A stretch of DNA of 64,000 bases. Origin: Phormidesmis priestleyi Ana. GTDB taxonomy: Bacteria; Cyanobacteriota; Cyanobacteriia; Phormidesmidales; Phormidesmidaceae. This document shows, in pieces, positions 18,122-27,738 of this stretch (position 1 is its first letter; the number at the start of each line of letters is the position of its first letter). The notes beneath the pieces are model-generated. The model was not told the origin of the DNA, did no database searches, and saw only the letters and a program-made list of their open reading frames with translations. The position numbers and the translations under genes are program-made. The stretch lies in contig LJZR01000001.1 of assembly GCA_001314865.1 (NCBI GenBank), positions 1 through 64,000 on the forward strand. Reading direction: 5' to 3'.

Positions 18122-18279
18122 CCAATGATGGATCTAAGTAATGCATCAATGAATTTAATACATAGATCGCTACTTTCATTGTGGCAGAGGTTGTGACAGA
18201 CTGTAACAGACTATGACAGCCGTATGAAAGCTGTATGACAGCCGCAACGGGCTTCAATCGCTGCTATAATTTTCATCTT

Positions 18280-18351
18280 GCCGATGTGGCTCAGGGGTAG
18301 AGCAACGCATTCGTAATGCGTGGGTCGTGAGTTCGAATCTCACCATCGGCT
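18280..18351 (+). tRNA. trnT-CGU: tRNA-Thr (anticodon CGU)
   Basis: Acceptor arms GCCGATG and CATCGGC pair perfectly. The D loop contains GGCTCAGGGGTAGAG. The anticodon stem ACGCA/TGCGT closes the loop TTCGTAA with anticodon CGT, reading ACG threonine codons. The T arm contains GTTCGAATC. The 3' CCA is not encoded. Downstream T-rich DNA may terminate transcription. Confidence 0.95.
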
Positions 18352-18425
18352 TTTAAAGGCGTTGTTTTTTACAGTCTTGTTTTTATATTTTTTTAAGAAG
18401 CAGCTAAGAGACGGCTCAGAAACAG

Positions 18426-19112
18426 CTAAGAAACCGCCGATCTAGCCACTTTTGTTGCCAAGTCACTGCGACCTGCTTGAATCAGCGCAGCATCGCGAAT
18501 TCGGCATGAGTCGCACAGCCCGCAGGGTTCTGTGCCGCCTTCATAGCAAGACCAAGTTTTTTCGATGGGGACGCCTAAACGGAGCGATCGCTGCACAATG
18601 TCGGCTTTAGAATCCATCGCCAAAGGCGCAACCAACTCGGGCGCACACCCTTCTAACCCGGCTTTTGAAGAGAGTGTTGCGAGATGTTGAAAGGCAGCCA
18701 AATATTCGGGCCGACAGTCGGGATAGCCAGAGTAGTCAACGGCGTTGATGCCTACATAGATGGCTTTGGCTGATTGGGCTTCGGCCAATGAAAGAGCGAT
18801 CGCGATAAAAACCGTATTGCGACCCGGCACATAAGTAGACGGAATTTCATTTGGCTTAACGCCCTCGGTAGGGATAGCCATCGTTTGATCAGTCAGCGAC
18901 GAGCCGCCCCACTGAGCCAAGTTAACGCTAATAATACGATGATCGCTAATACCTAACGCCTGCACAACTGCTTTGGCCGCCACGAGTTCTCGGTTGTGAC
19001 GCTGCCCGTAGTCTAGCGAGAGCGCCGTCACCTGAAAGCCATCGGCGATCGCCTGAGCCGCACAAGTAGCCGAATCCAAACCACCCGAGAGCAAAACAAT
19101 TGCTTTGGGCAT
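18426..19112 (-). CDS. queC: 7-cyano-7-deazaguanine synthase (QueC)
   Basis: ATP-dependent conversion of 7-carboxy-7-deazaguanine to preQ0, precursor of queuosine. The pyrophosphatase loop SGGLDSAT is near the N-terminus. The C-terminal zinc knuckle has cysteines in [16 protein letters not shown]. The start is taken at ATG 19112 ([11 protein letters not shown]), the normal family start; the frame also allows an ATG 14 codons upstream at 19154. Length from 19112 is 228 aa. Last gene of the minus-strand order queD-queE-queC. Confidence 0.95.
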   Translation of the reverse strand: MPKAIVLLSGGLDSATCAAQAIADGFQVTALSLDYGQRHNRELVAAKAVVQALGISDHRIISVNLAQWGGSSLTDQTMAIPTEGVKPNEIPSTYVPGRNTVFIAIALSLAEAQSAKAIYVGINAVDYSGYPDCRPEYLAAFQHLATLSSKAGLEGCAPELVAPLAMDSKADIVQRSLRLGVPIEKTWSCYEGGTEPCGLCDSCRIRDAALIQAGRSDLATKVARSAVS

Positions 19113-19161
19113 CTCATTGTCATGATTAAAACGATTGCTTGATAAGGCAGTCATCTTTTAG

Positions 19162-19788
19162 CTATCTAACCCCTAAAAATTTATGAGTTTGCAGTCCTAA
19201 CCGCCACTCCGGATGAGACAGCACATAATCAAACACAATTTGCTCGCCGAGCTTACTTTCCCAGCAGGGCTGTAATATTTTAACGGCCTCAGGCGAGATC
19301 TTTTGAGCGGCCGCTTCCGCCCACTGCACATCTGCGGGCTTATCGACCACCACCTTCAGTTCATTCGCCTGCGCGTAAATATTTTCGAGCGGCGGCTTAA
19401 ACCGCTTAGGGGACAGTGAAATCCAGTCAAATTCTCCACGCAGGGGATGCGCACCAGAGGTTTCTAAATGTATCCGCAGCCCTGAAGCATGCAGCGCCTG
19501 CGTCAGATCGGTTAAATCATGCATCAGCGGCTCACCGCCTGTGATCACAACCATAAAAGGCCGAGCCGCCAATGCCTGAGCCGTCAGATCGCTCACCGTT
19601 TGAAGAGGATGACGATTTTGCGGCCAAGAGTGCTTAGTATCACACCAAGAACAACCCACATCGCAACCCGCCAAACGAATAAAAAAAGCGCTTGAGCCCG
19701 TCCAGAAGCCTTCCCCCTGAACAGAGTGAAATATTTCTACAACAGGCAATTGTGTGCTCTGTTTTTCGACCAAAATAGCTGTTGCCAT
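19162..19788 (-). CDS. queE: 7-carboxy-7-deazaguanine synthase (QueE)
   Basis: Radical-SAM enzyme rearranging 6-carboxy-tetrahydropterin to 7-carboxy-7-deazaguanine. The cluster-binding CDVGCSWC (Cx3Cx2C) is near residues 43-50 and is followed by DTKHSWP. The substrate/SAM region TGGEPLMH and the phrase SVQGEGFWTGSSAFFIRLAGC are typical. 208 aa is normal length. It lies between queD (about 90 bp upstream) and queC, consistent with one transcription unit for the preQ0 pathway. Confidence 0.95.
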   Translation of the reverse strand: MATAILVEKQSTQLPVVEIFHSVQGEGFWTGSSAFFIRLAGCDVGCSWCDTKHSWPQNRHPLQTVSDLTAQALAARPFMVVITGGEPLMHDLTDLTQALHASGLRIHLETSGAHPLRGEFDWISLSPKRFKPPLENIYAQANELKVVVDKPADVQWAEAAAQKISPEAVKILQPCWESKLGEQIVFDYVLSHPEWRLGLQTHKFLGVR

Positions 19789-19880
19789 AACTTGCTTAAC
19801 AATACCTAACGATACTGTACCGACTCCTATACGACGGGCCTACATGTGACTGGCACGACGTTAATAACCAGAAATTAGGT

Positions 19881-20270
19881 TCAATCAGCCTCATACTCGA
19901 CCCAAGAGTCGGGCGTTTCCGAAACACAGACCTTTAGCTTGATATGGGCTGGCAACATTTTGCTGGTTTTTTCATGAATGTATTGAGCGATCATCTCTGC
20001 CGTAGTCTCATATTCCTTAGGCATGACCTCATTGAGTACACAGTGGTCTAGTCCGCCTTTTAGGGCATCTCGCTTGGCCCAGCGCAGTGTTCTAAAGTCG
20101 GCCACCATGGCTGGATGCGGGCAATACTCTGAAGCCTGTAGCTGATCGGCAGCGGCTTCTACTCTAACGCGGTAGGTGTGGCCATGCATCCGTCCACAAG
20201 GGCCATCGTAGTCGCGAATATAATGCGCTGCATCAAATGTAAATTCTGTAGATAGTTTCCACTGAGCCAT
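19881..20270 (-). CDS. queD: 6-carboxy-tetrahydropterin synthase (QueD)
   Basis: Zinc enzyme making 6-carboxy-5,6,7,8-tetrahydropterin from dihydroneopterin triphosphate, first dedicated step to preQ0. Zinc histidines are in FDAAHYI and MHGHTYRV; the catalytic Cys is in GPCGRMHGH. The end contains CVSETPDSWVEY. 129 aa. First gene of the cluster and divergent from an SDR gene; the 117-bp intergenic region holds both promoters. No preQ1 riboswitch-like structure is obvious upstream. GTP cyclohydrolase is not in this window. Confidence 0.94.
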   Translation of the reverse strand: MAQWKLSTEFTFDAAHYIRDYDGPCGRMHGHTYRVRVEAAADQLQASEYCPHPAMVADFRTLRWAKRDALKGGLDHCVLNEVMPKEYETTAEMIAQYIHEKTSKMLPAHIKLKVCVSETPDSWVEYEAD

Positions 20271-20387
20271 AATTTTCTCTCCGATGATTCGCTTTGACCT
20301 TGTGAGTCTTCATTTGGGTTTGCTATAGACTAAACACTACAGCGTACAGAAGGTGCGCACAACTCAAGTAATGAGGACGCAATTTTT

Positions 20388-21179
20388 ATGGATTTAGGTT
20401 TATCTGGCAAGGTAGCGGTAGTAACAGGCGGTGACTCAGGGATTGGGAAAGCGACTGCTGAAATACTGCTCAAAGAAGGCGCTAAAGTGGCGATTCTTAA
20501 TCGTTCTTTTGACGAAATTGATGATTTAAAAGCGTTTGGCGATCCTTTTCCGGTCAAAGCCGATATCACGAGTTTAGAGCAGGTAGAAGCGGCAAGAGAC
20601 CAAATCACTGAACACTTTGGACCTGCTGAAATTTTGGTGCATTCCGCTGGCATTACTGGCGCGGTAGGTGACTTTTTAGAGATTGATGACGAAGGCTGGA
20701 TGCACACCATCAACGTTAACTTAATGGGCACGGTGCGCGTTTGTCGGGCGTTTATCCCGGCGATGCGCAAAGCGGGCTGGGGTCGTATTGTGCTGCTAGG
20801 ATCGGAAGATGCCGTACAGCCCTATATTGAAGATATGCCCTACTGCTCTTGTAAGGCAGGTATGCTAAACCTGACTAAAAATCTTTCTAAGGCCTATGCC
20901 AAGGATGGTGTGCTCACGAACATGGTGTCGCCTGCGTTTGTAGAGACCGCGATGACCAATGCCATGATGCGATCGCGCTCCGAAGAAAGAGGCATTTCTA
21001 TGGACGAAGCCGTCAAAAGCTTTCTCGCCGAGAATCGTCCCGGCATTGAAGTGGGTCGGCGAGGCAGAGTAGAAGAGGTCGCCGCTGTGATCACGTTTTT
21101 ATGTTCTGAGCAAACGAGCTACGTCGTAGGGTCTAACTGGCGCGTCGACGGGGGATCAGTTTCAACGATTTCGACTTGA
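20388..21179 (+). CDS. Short-chain dehydrogenase/reductase
   Basis: 263-residue classical SDR. The cofactor loop is TGGDSGIGKATAE (about residues 13-25), the structural motif is around HSAGITG, and the catalytic Tyr-x3-Lys is YCSCK in the segment MPYCSCKAGMLN. The C-terminus DGGSVST is standard. Acidic ILNRSFDEID after the second strand suggests mixed cofactor preference; Arg after Asn may favour NADP. No substrate is inferable. Divergent from queD and convergent with the SecD-like gene. Confidence 0.88.
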   Translation: MDLGLSGKVAVVTGGDSGIGKATAEILLKEGAKVAILNRSFDEIDDLKAFGDPFPVKADITSLEQVEAARDQITEHFGPAEILVHSAGITGAVGDFLEIDDEGWMHTINVNLMGTVRVCRAFIPAMRKAGWGRIVLLGSEDAVQPYIEDMPYCSCKAGMLNLTKNLSKAYAKDGVLTNMVSPAFVETAMTNAMMRSRSEERGISMDEAVKSFLAENRPGIEVGRRGRVEEVAAVITFLCSEQTSYVVGSNWRVDGGSVSTIST

Positions 21180-21195
21180 TTTTTCGACTCTTAGA

Positions 21196-22083
21196 CTATT
21201 CACTATTGGGCTCTGCCAAAGGCTCTGACGAAGTCACCTCAACGGCTTCCAACTGCACTGGCAGAGCCCCGTTTTTTAGCTGTACTTCTAACTCCTTAGC
21301 GGCATCCTGCGTAAAGTTGCCCGAAATCAGCGCTGTTCCTTCAGTGATGCCAGTCTTTGCATAGGCCACATCAACAACAGGCGTACTGAGCAGCACGTCA
21401 TCCAAAAACAAACCAACCGCACGGCCTGTACCCGCCATCCTCTGAGTCTGCTCAGCGAACTTATCGGCACCTTCGGCGTTAAATTGAATGACGACATCCC
21501 AGGTGTTGTTATTTGCACTACTCGGCTGAGCTTGGGCATCGTAGAGCATATCACCCGTCAACGTGCTGGGCTCAAAAAGAGCCGAGATCGCCACGCGGGT
21601 TTCATCTATTTTCACCTGCAAGGCATCTGCTTCAGTCTGTTTGCCAATTTGAGCAAGCGTATTTTGCTCTACTAGCAGCCGCTGTAAGTCTTCAATATTT
21701 TTGGCCAGTTCCTTTTCAGTATCCGGCTTTTGATTGCGTAAATACAACTGTCCAGTGTTCGTTAAAACCGACTCTGCGGCTTTGGCATTTACTGACTGCG
21801 GCAACTTTACGACCAATTGATCAGGCGGTTGAATGCTAACTTCGGCCAGGTCAACGCCTAGCCCCACGAGCCGACTTTCTAATATTGTCTGCGTTTTGCC
21901 CAGACTCTCTGCGCTCACTTGGGCCTCTGTTTCGAGAGAGCTGGCCAAAGGACTGGCCTGTAATGTAATCTGCGTATAGTCTTTGAGCTGGTTGGTACAG
22001 GCAACGCCCGATATTGCCGCTGCCGACAGTACCCAGTGAGACAGTGAACCAGGCAACCATTGACCGAGTTGTTTAGTCATCAT
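21196..22083 (-). CDS. Stand-alone SecD periplasmic head-domain protein
   Basis: 295 residues that match only the periplasmic P1 base and head regions of SecD. The base part is ITLQASP to ESRLVGLGVDLAEVSIQPPDQLVVKLP. The head part is the segment GRAVGLFLDDVLLSTPVVDVAYAKTGITEGTALISGNFTQDAAKELEVQLKNGALPVQLE, given here as positions about 220-285. All six membrane channel helices of SecD are absent. The N-terminus is a signal-like hydrophobic stretch ending VACTNQ, possibly a poor lipobox. It should therefore be periplasmic or membrane-anchored. Whether it aids Sec export, or is a regulator or chaperone, is unknown. The frame is intact, so this looks like a stable truncated paralogue, not decay. 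Confidence 0.75.
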   Translation of the reverse strand: MMTKQLGQWLPGSLSHWVLSAAAISGVACTNQLKDYTQITLQASPLASSLETEAQVSAESLGKTQTILESRLVGLGVDLAEVSIQPPDQLVVKLPQSVNAKAAESVLTNTGQLYLRNQKPDTEKELAKNIEDLQRLLVEQNTLAQIGKQTEADALQVKIDETRVAISALFEPSTLTGDMLYDAQAQPSSANNNTWDVVIQFNAEGADKFAEQTQRMAGTGRAVGLFLDDVLLSTPVVDVAYAKTGITEGTALISGNFTQDAAKELEVQLKNGALPVQLEAVEVTSSEPLAEPNSE

Positions 22084-22166
22084 AATTTTCAGGTTTACTC
22101 CCCGTACGTTCTTTTATCAGCGTACACAAACACACCTTAAATATTTATTATTTCACTACGTCGCCC

Positions 22167-23240
22167 CTACCGCTTGAGATTGGTGTTGGAAAGACTTGTG
22201 CTGGCAGGATTGGTGTTAGGAGGACTGTTATTAGAAGGACTGTTATTAGAAGGACTGGTGTTAGAAGGACTGGCGTTAGAAGGATTAGCGTTAGGAGAAT
22301 TGGTGTTAGAAAGACTGGTTTTGGGTGCCATCGGTTCGTCTGTCGCAACGGCTGTTGTGTAAAAGCGCTGAGTGGGGTACGCCAGCGAAATATCAGGATT
22401 TTTGGCAAACTCACGCAAAATGTTTTCCCAGAGCACCTGCTCCGATCCTCTTCGACGTCGGGGTTCGCACAGGTAGCGCATAGTGAGTAAAATGCCGCTT
22501 TCTCTAACGGTGGTATATACCGTTGGCGTGAGCTTGGAGTAAGAGATCATGTACTTTTGGCCCGCTCTGCGCAAATGCTCTTCGGCTGATCCGCTGAGAT
22601 GTTCGGCATGGTTGTTGACCTGGGTAAACAGTATTTTTTTCGCGGCTTCCCAATCGCTCTCAAAAGTAATAAGCACCGGGATTTCATGCCAAATATACTT
22701 GAATCCTTGAGAGTAGTTGGCAAGCTCAGATTGAAAAATTTTCCCATTGGGAATGTGAAGAATCCGACCGGTGCTTTGGTCACTTTCTACCCAATTACCA
22801 ATTTCCATTAGAGTAAATTGAAAAACGCCGATGTCGATTACATCGCCTGCATGGGTGTTGATTTGAATGCGATCGCCCATCTGAAACGGCTGTCGCCATA
22901 AAATGAACAGCCAGCCCGTTACATTGACGAGTGGGTCTCTGAGCACCACAGCCAAGCCCGCTGCCGACAATCCCAAAAACGTTGGCAGCCCATCAAAGGC
23001 AGGCAGCCAAAGCGATATCAACAGCAACAGATACAACCCATAGAATAGGTAGCCCAGCCACTTTCGTACCGAATAACGTAGTCGAGGACTCTCAATTTGC
23101 TGATTAGCTACCTGAGTCACGCCAAAACGCAGCAAGCTAATCGCTAGCAACCCCACCACCGAAGTAATGATCTTGCGGCGGATAATAGGGTCTATGAAAA
23201 CATCAGACACGCTGGTGGCTTCACCTAGGATCAAAAACAT
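22167..23240 (-). CDS. MscS-family mechanosensitive channel, short form
   Basis: About 357 residues. Membrane helices lie near 25-45, 62-84 and 88-110, then the MscS beta domain with GDVIDIGVFQFTLMEIGNWV and IPNGKIFQSELANYS. The soluble C-terminal domain is followed by a low-complexity tail (about 315-362) of Asn/Ser/Pro pentapeptides produced by a 15-bp DNA array. The ATG at 23240 is taken as start; a TTG at 23255 in the same frame is possible. Tension-gated osmotic release is the family role. The loop sequence after the third helix is closer to eukaryote-like/YbdG types than to the long paralogue at 4977. Confidence 0.82.
   Translation of the reverse strand: MFLILGEATSVSDVFIDPIIRRKIITSVVGLLAISLLRFGVTQVANQQIESPRLRYSVRKWLGYLFYGLYLLLLISLWLPAFDGLPTFLGLSAAGLAVVLRDPLVNVTGWLFILWRQPFQMGDRIQINTHAGDVIDIGVFQFTLMEIGNWVESDQSTGRILHIPNGKIFQSELANYSQGFKYIWHEIPVLITFESDWEAAKKILFTQVNNHAEHLSGSAEEHLRRAGQKYMISYSKLTPTVYTTVRESGILLTMRYLCEPRRRRGSEQVLWENILREFAKNPDISLAYPTQRFYTTAVATDEPMAPKTSLSNTNSPNANPSNASPSNTSPSNNSPSNNSPPNTNPASTSLSNTNLKR
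22181..22320. repeat. About 9 x 15-bp in-frame repeat at MscS 3' end
   Basis: Units related to GGTGTTAGAAGGACT, moderately diverged, encode Asn/Thr/Ser/Pro pentapeptides in the channel tail. Longest array in the window. Confidence 0.93.
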
Positions 23241-23263
23241 AAGGAGAAGGGGCAAAATGAACT

Positions 23264-23596
23264 ATGCGAAATCCGACTCGATCAGCAGCAATAGAGAGCC
23301 GTTTTCCGTACCTTTGTAAGGTACTGTACTTTCCTGAACAAACGGCGTCTGAAAACGCCCATTATGCACCCGCCGAACAGTTCGGGTGGTTCCTACGCAG
23401 CTCAACCTTGCCCAGGGTAGGCGATGTAATTCCTTACGGCCAGTCACTCTTTTCAGTAACAACCGTTATTTTAGAAGACTGCTGTAGCGCTGATGCGATT
23501 TCAAAAGTAGACCGACTCGCAGGGCGGATTGCCGAACGAGAGGAGATGCCGAAGTGGCAGGCGGTGATATGGGTAGGATTTTGGGGAAATCGGTAG
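23264..23596 (+). CDS. Possible small hypothetical protein
   Basis: 110-residue open frame with protein-like composition (VLYFPEQTASENAHYAPAEQ, then GDVIPYGQSLFSVTTVI) but no recognised family. A strong AAGGAGAAGGGG stands 12-20 bp upstream. A closer ATG at 23257 is in a different frame and stops after 20 codons, so the initiation site is unclear. The start lies back to back with the MscS gene. The opposite strand is open only for a 66-codon shadow. Moderate to low confidence that it is expressed. Confidence 0.4.
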   Translation: MRNPTRSAAIESRFPYLCKVLYFPEQTASENAHYAPAEQFGWFLRSSTLPRVGDVIPYGQSLFSVTTVILEDCCSADAISKVDRLAGRIAEREEMPKWQAVIWVGFWGNR

Positions 23597-23604
23597 CAAG
23601 GAAA

Positions 23605-24105
23605 CTACAGCAACGGCTTCGCGACATTTTTTTGCCACAGCCAAATGCCGCCAGCGCACAGTGCGCTCGTCCACCAGGCGGCAGCCGCTTCGGCCTTGCC
23701 AGCGAGGAGGTAGCTACTGCCGATGAAAATAAGTGCGATCGCACTCGCTCCAGACACCATGAGCATGAGCTTAACCGTCCGCACCGCTAGCTGAACCCGC
23801 TGCGCCAAATCATCACCCGCGCTCAGCGGAATCGAGTTTTGAATAGCGACCTGAAAAGACTCAACCTTCTTAGGCTCTATTTGGTAGTAGGTACCTAGCT
23901 CCGAGTCCCGCAGCGATGGGTCAGAGCGCAAGCCAAACTGCTTAGCTAGCGCGATAGATTCACGCACCTGCCGCTTGGTCGCCAGCGACTGAAAAGCCTC
24001 AAACAGCGACTCTCGATAAACACCCGTTTGCGCCATTTCTAAAATGCTGCCGGTAAGCTCATTCATCGAAAGCTGAGCAGTTAGCGCGGGTTTAGTCATG
24101 ATCAC
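23605..24105 (-). CDS. Hypothetical protein with two C-terminal membrane helices
   Basis: 166 residues. The N-terminal helical soluble part (about 10-95) contains RESLFEAFQSLATKRQVRESIALAKQ near residues 31-56, then GTYYQIEPKKVESFQ. Two hydrophobic segments follow near 112-132 and 140-157. No known catalytic motif is seen. Composition and codon use fit the neighbours. Probably an integral membrane protein with a cytoplasmic N-terminal domain. Transcribed convergently with the small frame at 23264-23596. Confidence 0.6.
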   Translation of the reverse strand: MIMTKPALTAQLSMNELTGSILEMAQTGVYRESLFEAFQSLATKRQVRESIALAKQFGLRSDPSLRDSELGTYYQIEPKKVESFQVAIQNSIPLSAGDDLAQRVQLAVRTVKLMLMVSGASAIALIFIGSSYLLAGKAEAAAAWWTSALCAGGIWLWQKNVAKPLL

Positions 24106-24492
24106 TCACAGCTGTTTTGGCAACCTTAATAACAGAAAGTTCTAAAGAAAGTTCTAAAATCACATGGTACATCAATATAGTACATAAAGACTACATTGAT
24201 AGTCTTCACCAAGGAATGTAGAAGGATTATGTTACAGAAGCTTCTCTAAATAGATCCAAACAAATTCGAGTAAATCCAATCTGAATAAATTCAAACAAAT
24301 TTGAATATCTCCAAATAAATAAAAATCTAACTCCATAAATAAGATCCAATCTCATAGATAAGATCAAAGAAGGCACAGTCTTTTACAGACTGTGCCTTCT
24401 TTAATGCGATTGACTAGTGTGATTGACTAGTGCGACTGACTAATTCAATTGACTAAACAATTACTATAAGGCTGCAAAGCTTAAGCCGTGAG
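24106..24492. other. Intergenic region downstream of groEL
   Basis: A/T-rich with repeats of TCCAAACAAATT/AATTCAAACAAATTTGAAT (about 24255-24310) and a strong hairpin at 24366-24402. No gene seen. Confidence 0.6.
24366..24402 (-). terminator. Strong intrinsic-terminator-like hairpin after groEL
   Basis: Perfect 15-bp stem of AAAGAAGGCACAGTC with its complement and a 7-nt loop. The stem ends are T-rich on the exit side. It lies about 90 bp beyond the groEL stop and could also serve the opposite strand. Confidence 0.8.
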
Positions 24493-26187
<1,695 letters not shown>

Positions 26188-26199
26188 CTATCTCAGAAT

Positions 26200-26226
26200 T
26201 TAGCACTCGATAGCCGAGAGTGCTAA
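26200..26226 (-). promoter_or_regulatory. CIRCE operator (HrcA binding site)
   Basis: Perfect inverted repeat TTAGCACTC-N9-GAGTGCTAA, identical to the consensus CIRCE, 46 bp upstream of the groEL start codon. HrcA repression released by heat is the known mode. Confidence 0.97.
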
Positions 26227-26369
26227 CTTAAGTCACACTTTACCGATGAGAGGGACCAGGTTAAAAGTCGCAATAACCGATCCTTTGCTGTCTACCGTCG
26301 CCGGTTGGTCATTACGGGTTGGCTAGCTACTGGGCTGGTCGTCATAAGCATATAAAAATAAGCATGTCA

Positions 26370-26400
26370 AAGGACACCTACGGCGATCGCAAGTGTCCTT
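26370..26400 (-). terminator. Hairpin after rhodanese-fold gene
   Basis: 8-bp perfect stem AAGGACAC/GTGTCCTT with a 15-nt loop containing a HIP1 octamer. It lies about 100 bp past the stop of the rhodanese gene and upstream of the groEL CIRCE. The U-tract is short. Confidence 0.5.
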
Positions 26401-26501
26401 ATTACTTTATTCAATAGCTGTTTTCTAAATTGCTATGCTCCGAGTGCTATATCCCGAGGTCATCACAAGGCAATGACAAATCGGCTATGCACAGAGAACA
26501 T

Positions 26502-27029
26502 TTATTTCAGCCCTGGAATGGGAGACTCAATATAGAACTGACCTTCTGTCGGCCCGTCGATTGCCTTCCAGGCAGGCAGTCCGCCCCGAATGGTGCTGAC
26601 ACGCTTAAAGCCAGCGCTGCGTAACTGCGTCGCCGCCTCTACCGCGTTCTCATCAGAGTCACTGTAAATAAACAGATCACGAATGGGCTCAAAGGAAGAT
26701 TTGGCTTGCTCAACTAGGTTGTCCATAGACATGGGCATAGCGCCCATGATGCGCTCGTAGTTGAAGTCAGCGCGATCGCGCACATCTAAAATAGAAAGCG
26801 CAGGCTCACCCCAGTTTAGCCTTGCATTGAGATCCGAAGGGGAAGAGACTGCATCAAAATCGGTTGGTACAGGTGTTGCCTTGCCAACGACATCTTGAGC
26901 GTCGCTAACAGCACCGAGCACGCCTCTTTCTTTGTCTCTTGCAGTTTCTAACACGTCAGCAGCTTTGCCCTTTGCCGCTTCAAACGCATCACCCGAAGTA
27001 TTATTAGGCGTAGAAGTTTCAGTATCCAT
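26502..27029 (-). CDS. Rhodanese-fold protein without catalytic cysteine
   Basis: 175 residues from ATG 27029, which has AGAGGAC upstream. The frame also extends 17 codons further, without a ribosome site. A hydrophilic N-terminal region (about 1-65, rich in Ala, Asp and Lys, amphipathic) precedes one rhodanese domain (about 70-165). That domain has ALSILDVRDRADFNYERIMGAMP spanning its start and ends RGGLPAWKA. The active-site loop, normally with Cys, reads IYSDSDENA: the Cys is replaced by Ser. No sulfurtransferase activity is expected. Possible sulfide-independent binding or stress scaffold role is inference. It is followed by groEL and preceded by a small acidic protein gene. Confidence 0.82.
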   Translation of the reverse strand: MDTETSTPNNTSGDAFEAAKGKAADVLETARDKERGVLGAVSDAQDVVGKATPVPTDFDAVSSPSDLNARLNWGEPALSILDVRDRADFNYERIMGAMPMSMDNLVEQAKSSFEPIRDLFIYSDSDENAVEAATQLRSAGFKRVSTIRGGLPAWKAIDGPTEGQFYIESPIPGLK

Positions 27030-27109
27030 AATGTAATGTCCTCTGTTTTGAAATTTTGTTGTGGCATCTGCTGGTAGCATTAGCCAGTAAAACGAGCCGC
27101 TCTAGCGAT

Positions 27110-27150
27110 GGCTTTCTATTGAAGGCTTTCTATTGAAGGCTTTCTTTGGA
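27110..27150. repeat. 3 x 14-bp repeat spanning a gene end
   Basis: GGCTTTCTATTGAA units overlap the stop codon and last codons of the small protein at 27130-27357. The repeat itself supplies the TAG. Confidence 0.9.
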
Positions 27151-27357
27151 GTCAACATTGAGTTCATATCGCTCTTGGTCGCGGTCATGAAGGCTATCGG
27201 CGACTGCCAAAGGCTCCTCCGACTGAATATCTAGCCCTGCGCTTTCGCCCAAGTCATCGATTTCCATCCCTCTTTCACGCTTAGGTGATCCGTTGCCAGC
27301 AAAGGCAGACTTGTTGTCTAGTGCCGCTTGCTTGCTCTGAGTGTCAGTATTTTCCAT
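27130..27357 (-). CDS. Small acidic hydrophilic protein
   Basis: 75 residues, strongly hydrophilic and predicted disordered (many Asp, Glu, Ser, Gln and Lys), with no cysteine and no membrane segment. TAGGAA stands about 5 nt before the ATG at 27357, supporting translation. The C-terminus is formed by the 14-bp repeat array. It lies upstream of the rhodanese-fold gene on the same strand. The composition resembles small stress or desiccation-type proteins, but no family motif is recognised; compare the plus-strand protein at 33065-33262. Confidence 0.6.
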   Translation of the reverse strand: MENTDTQSKQAALDNKSAFAGNGSPKRERGMEIDDLGESAGLDIQSEEPLAVADSLHDRDQERYELNVDSKESLQ

Positions 27358-27738
27358 CGTGTTCCTAATGTTGTTGACGGCCCACTAAAGTCTGCCTAAC
27401 ACCCGTTTGCTAACATTCGTTAGCAGTGGATAAAAGCGCCTAAATATAATGTTTGGACGCAATGCTTGAACACGCTTACAGCAGGCTTTGCATATGTTTA
27501 CAAAAATATCGGATACTCTCAGATTTTCTCTCTACAGTTGGGTAGAACTCTTCTCTTTCTTAAGATCTAAGTTGCAAGGTTTAAGTGAGCGAGGTTTAAG
27601 TGAGCTAGATTTGAGCTGCCTGATGTCGTAGCGTTTACAAACAATCTACAAACAATCTGTAGACAGACTATAGACAGATCTTGAAGGAGTAGATTGCCCC
27701 TTATACTTCATCATGTAGAGAACTCAAGGAAACACAGT
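27358..27738. other. Divergent intergenic region
   Basis: About 380 bp between the divergent small acidic-protein gene and an SDR gene. It contains short direct repeats (TTTAAGTGAGC twice near 27580-27605; ACAAACAATCTA/ACAAACAATCTG near 27638-27660; AGACAGACTATAGACAGATC). No RNA gene seen. Confidence 0.5.

Noticed and set aside
20271-20387. preQ1-type riboswitch before queD
   Set aside because: No recognisable pseudoknot pattern could be drawn in the 117-bp region.
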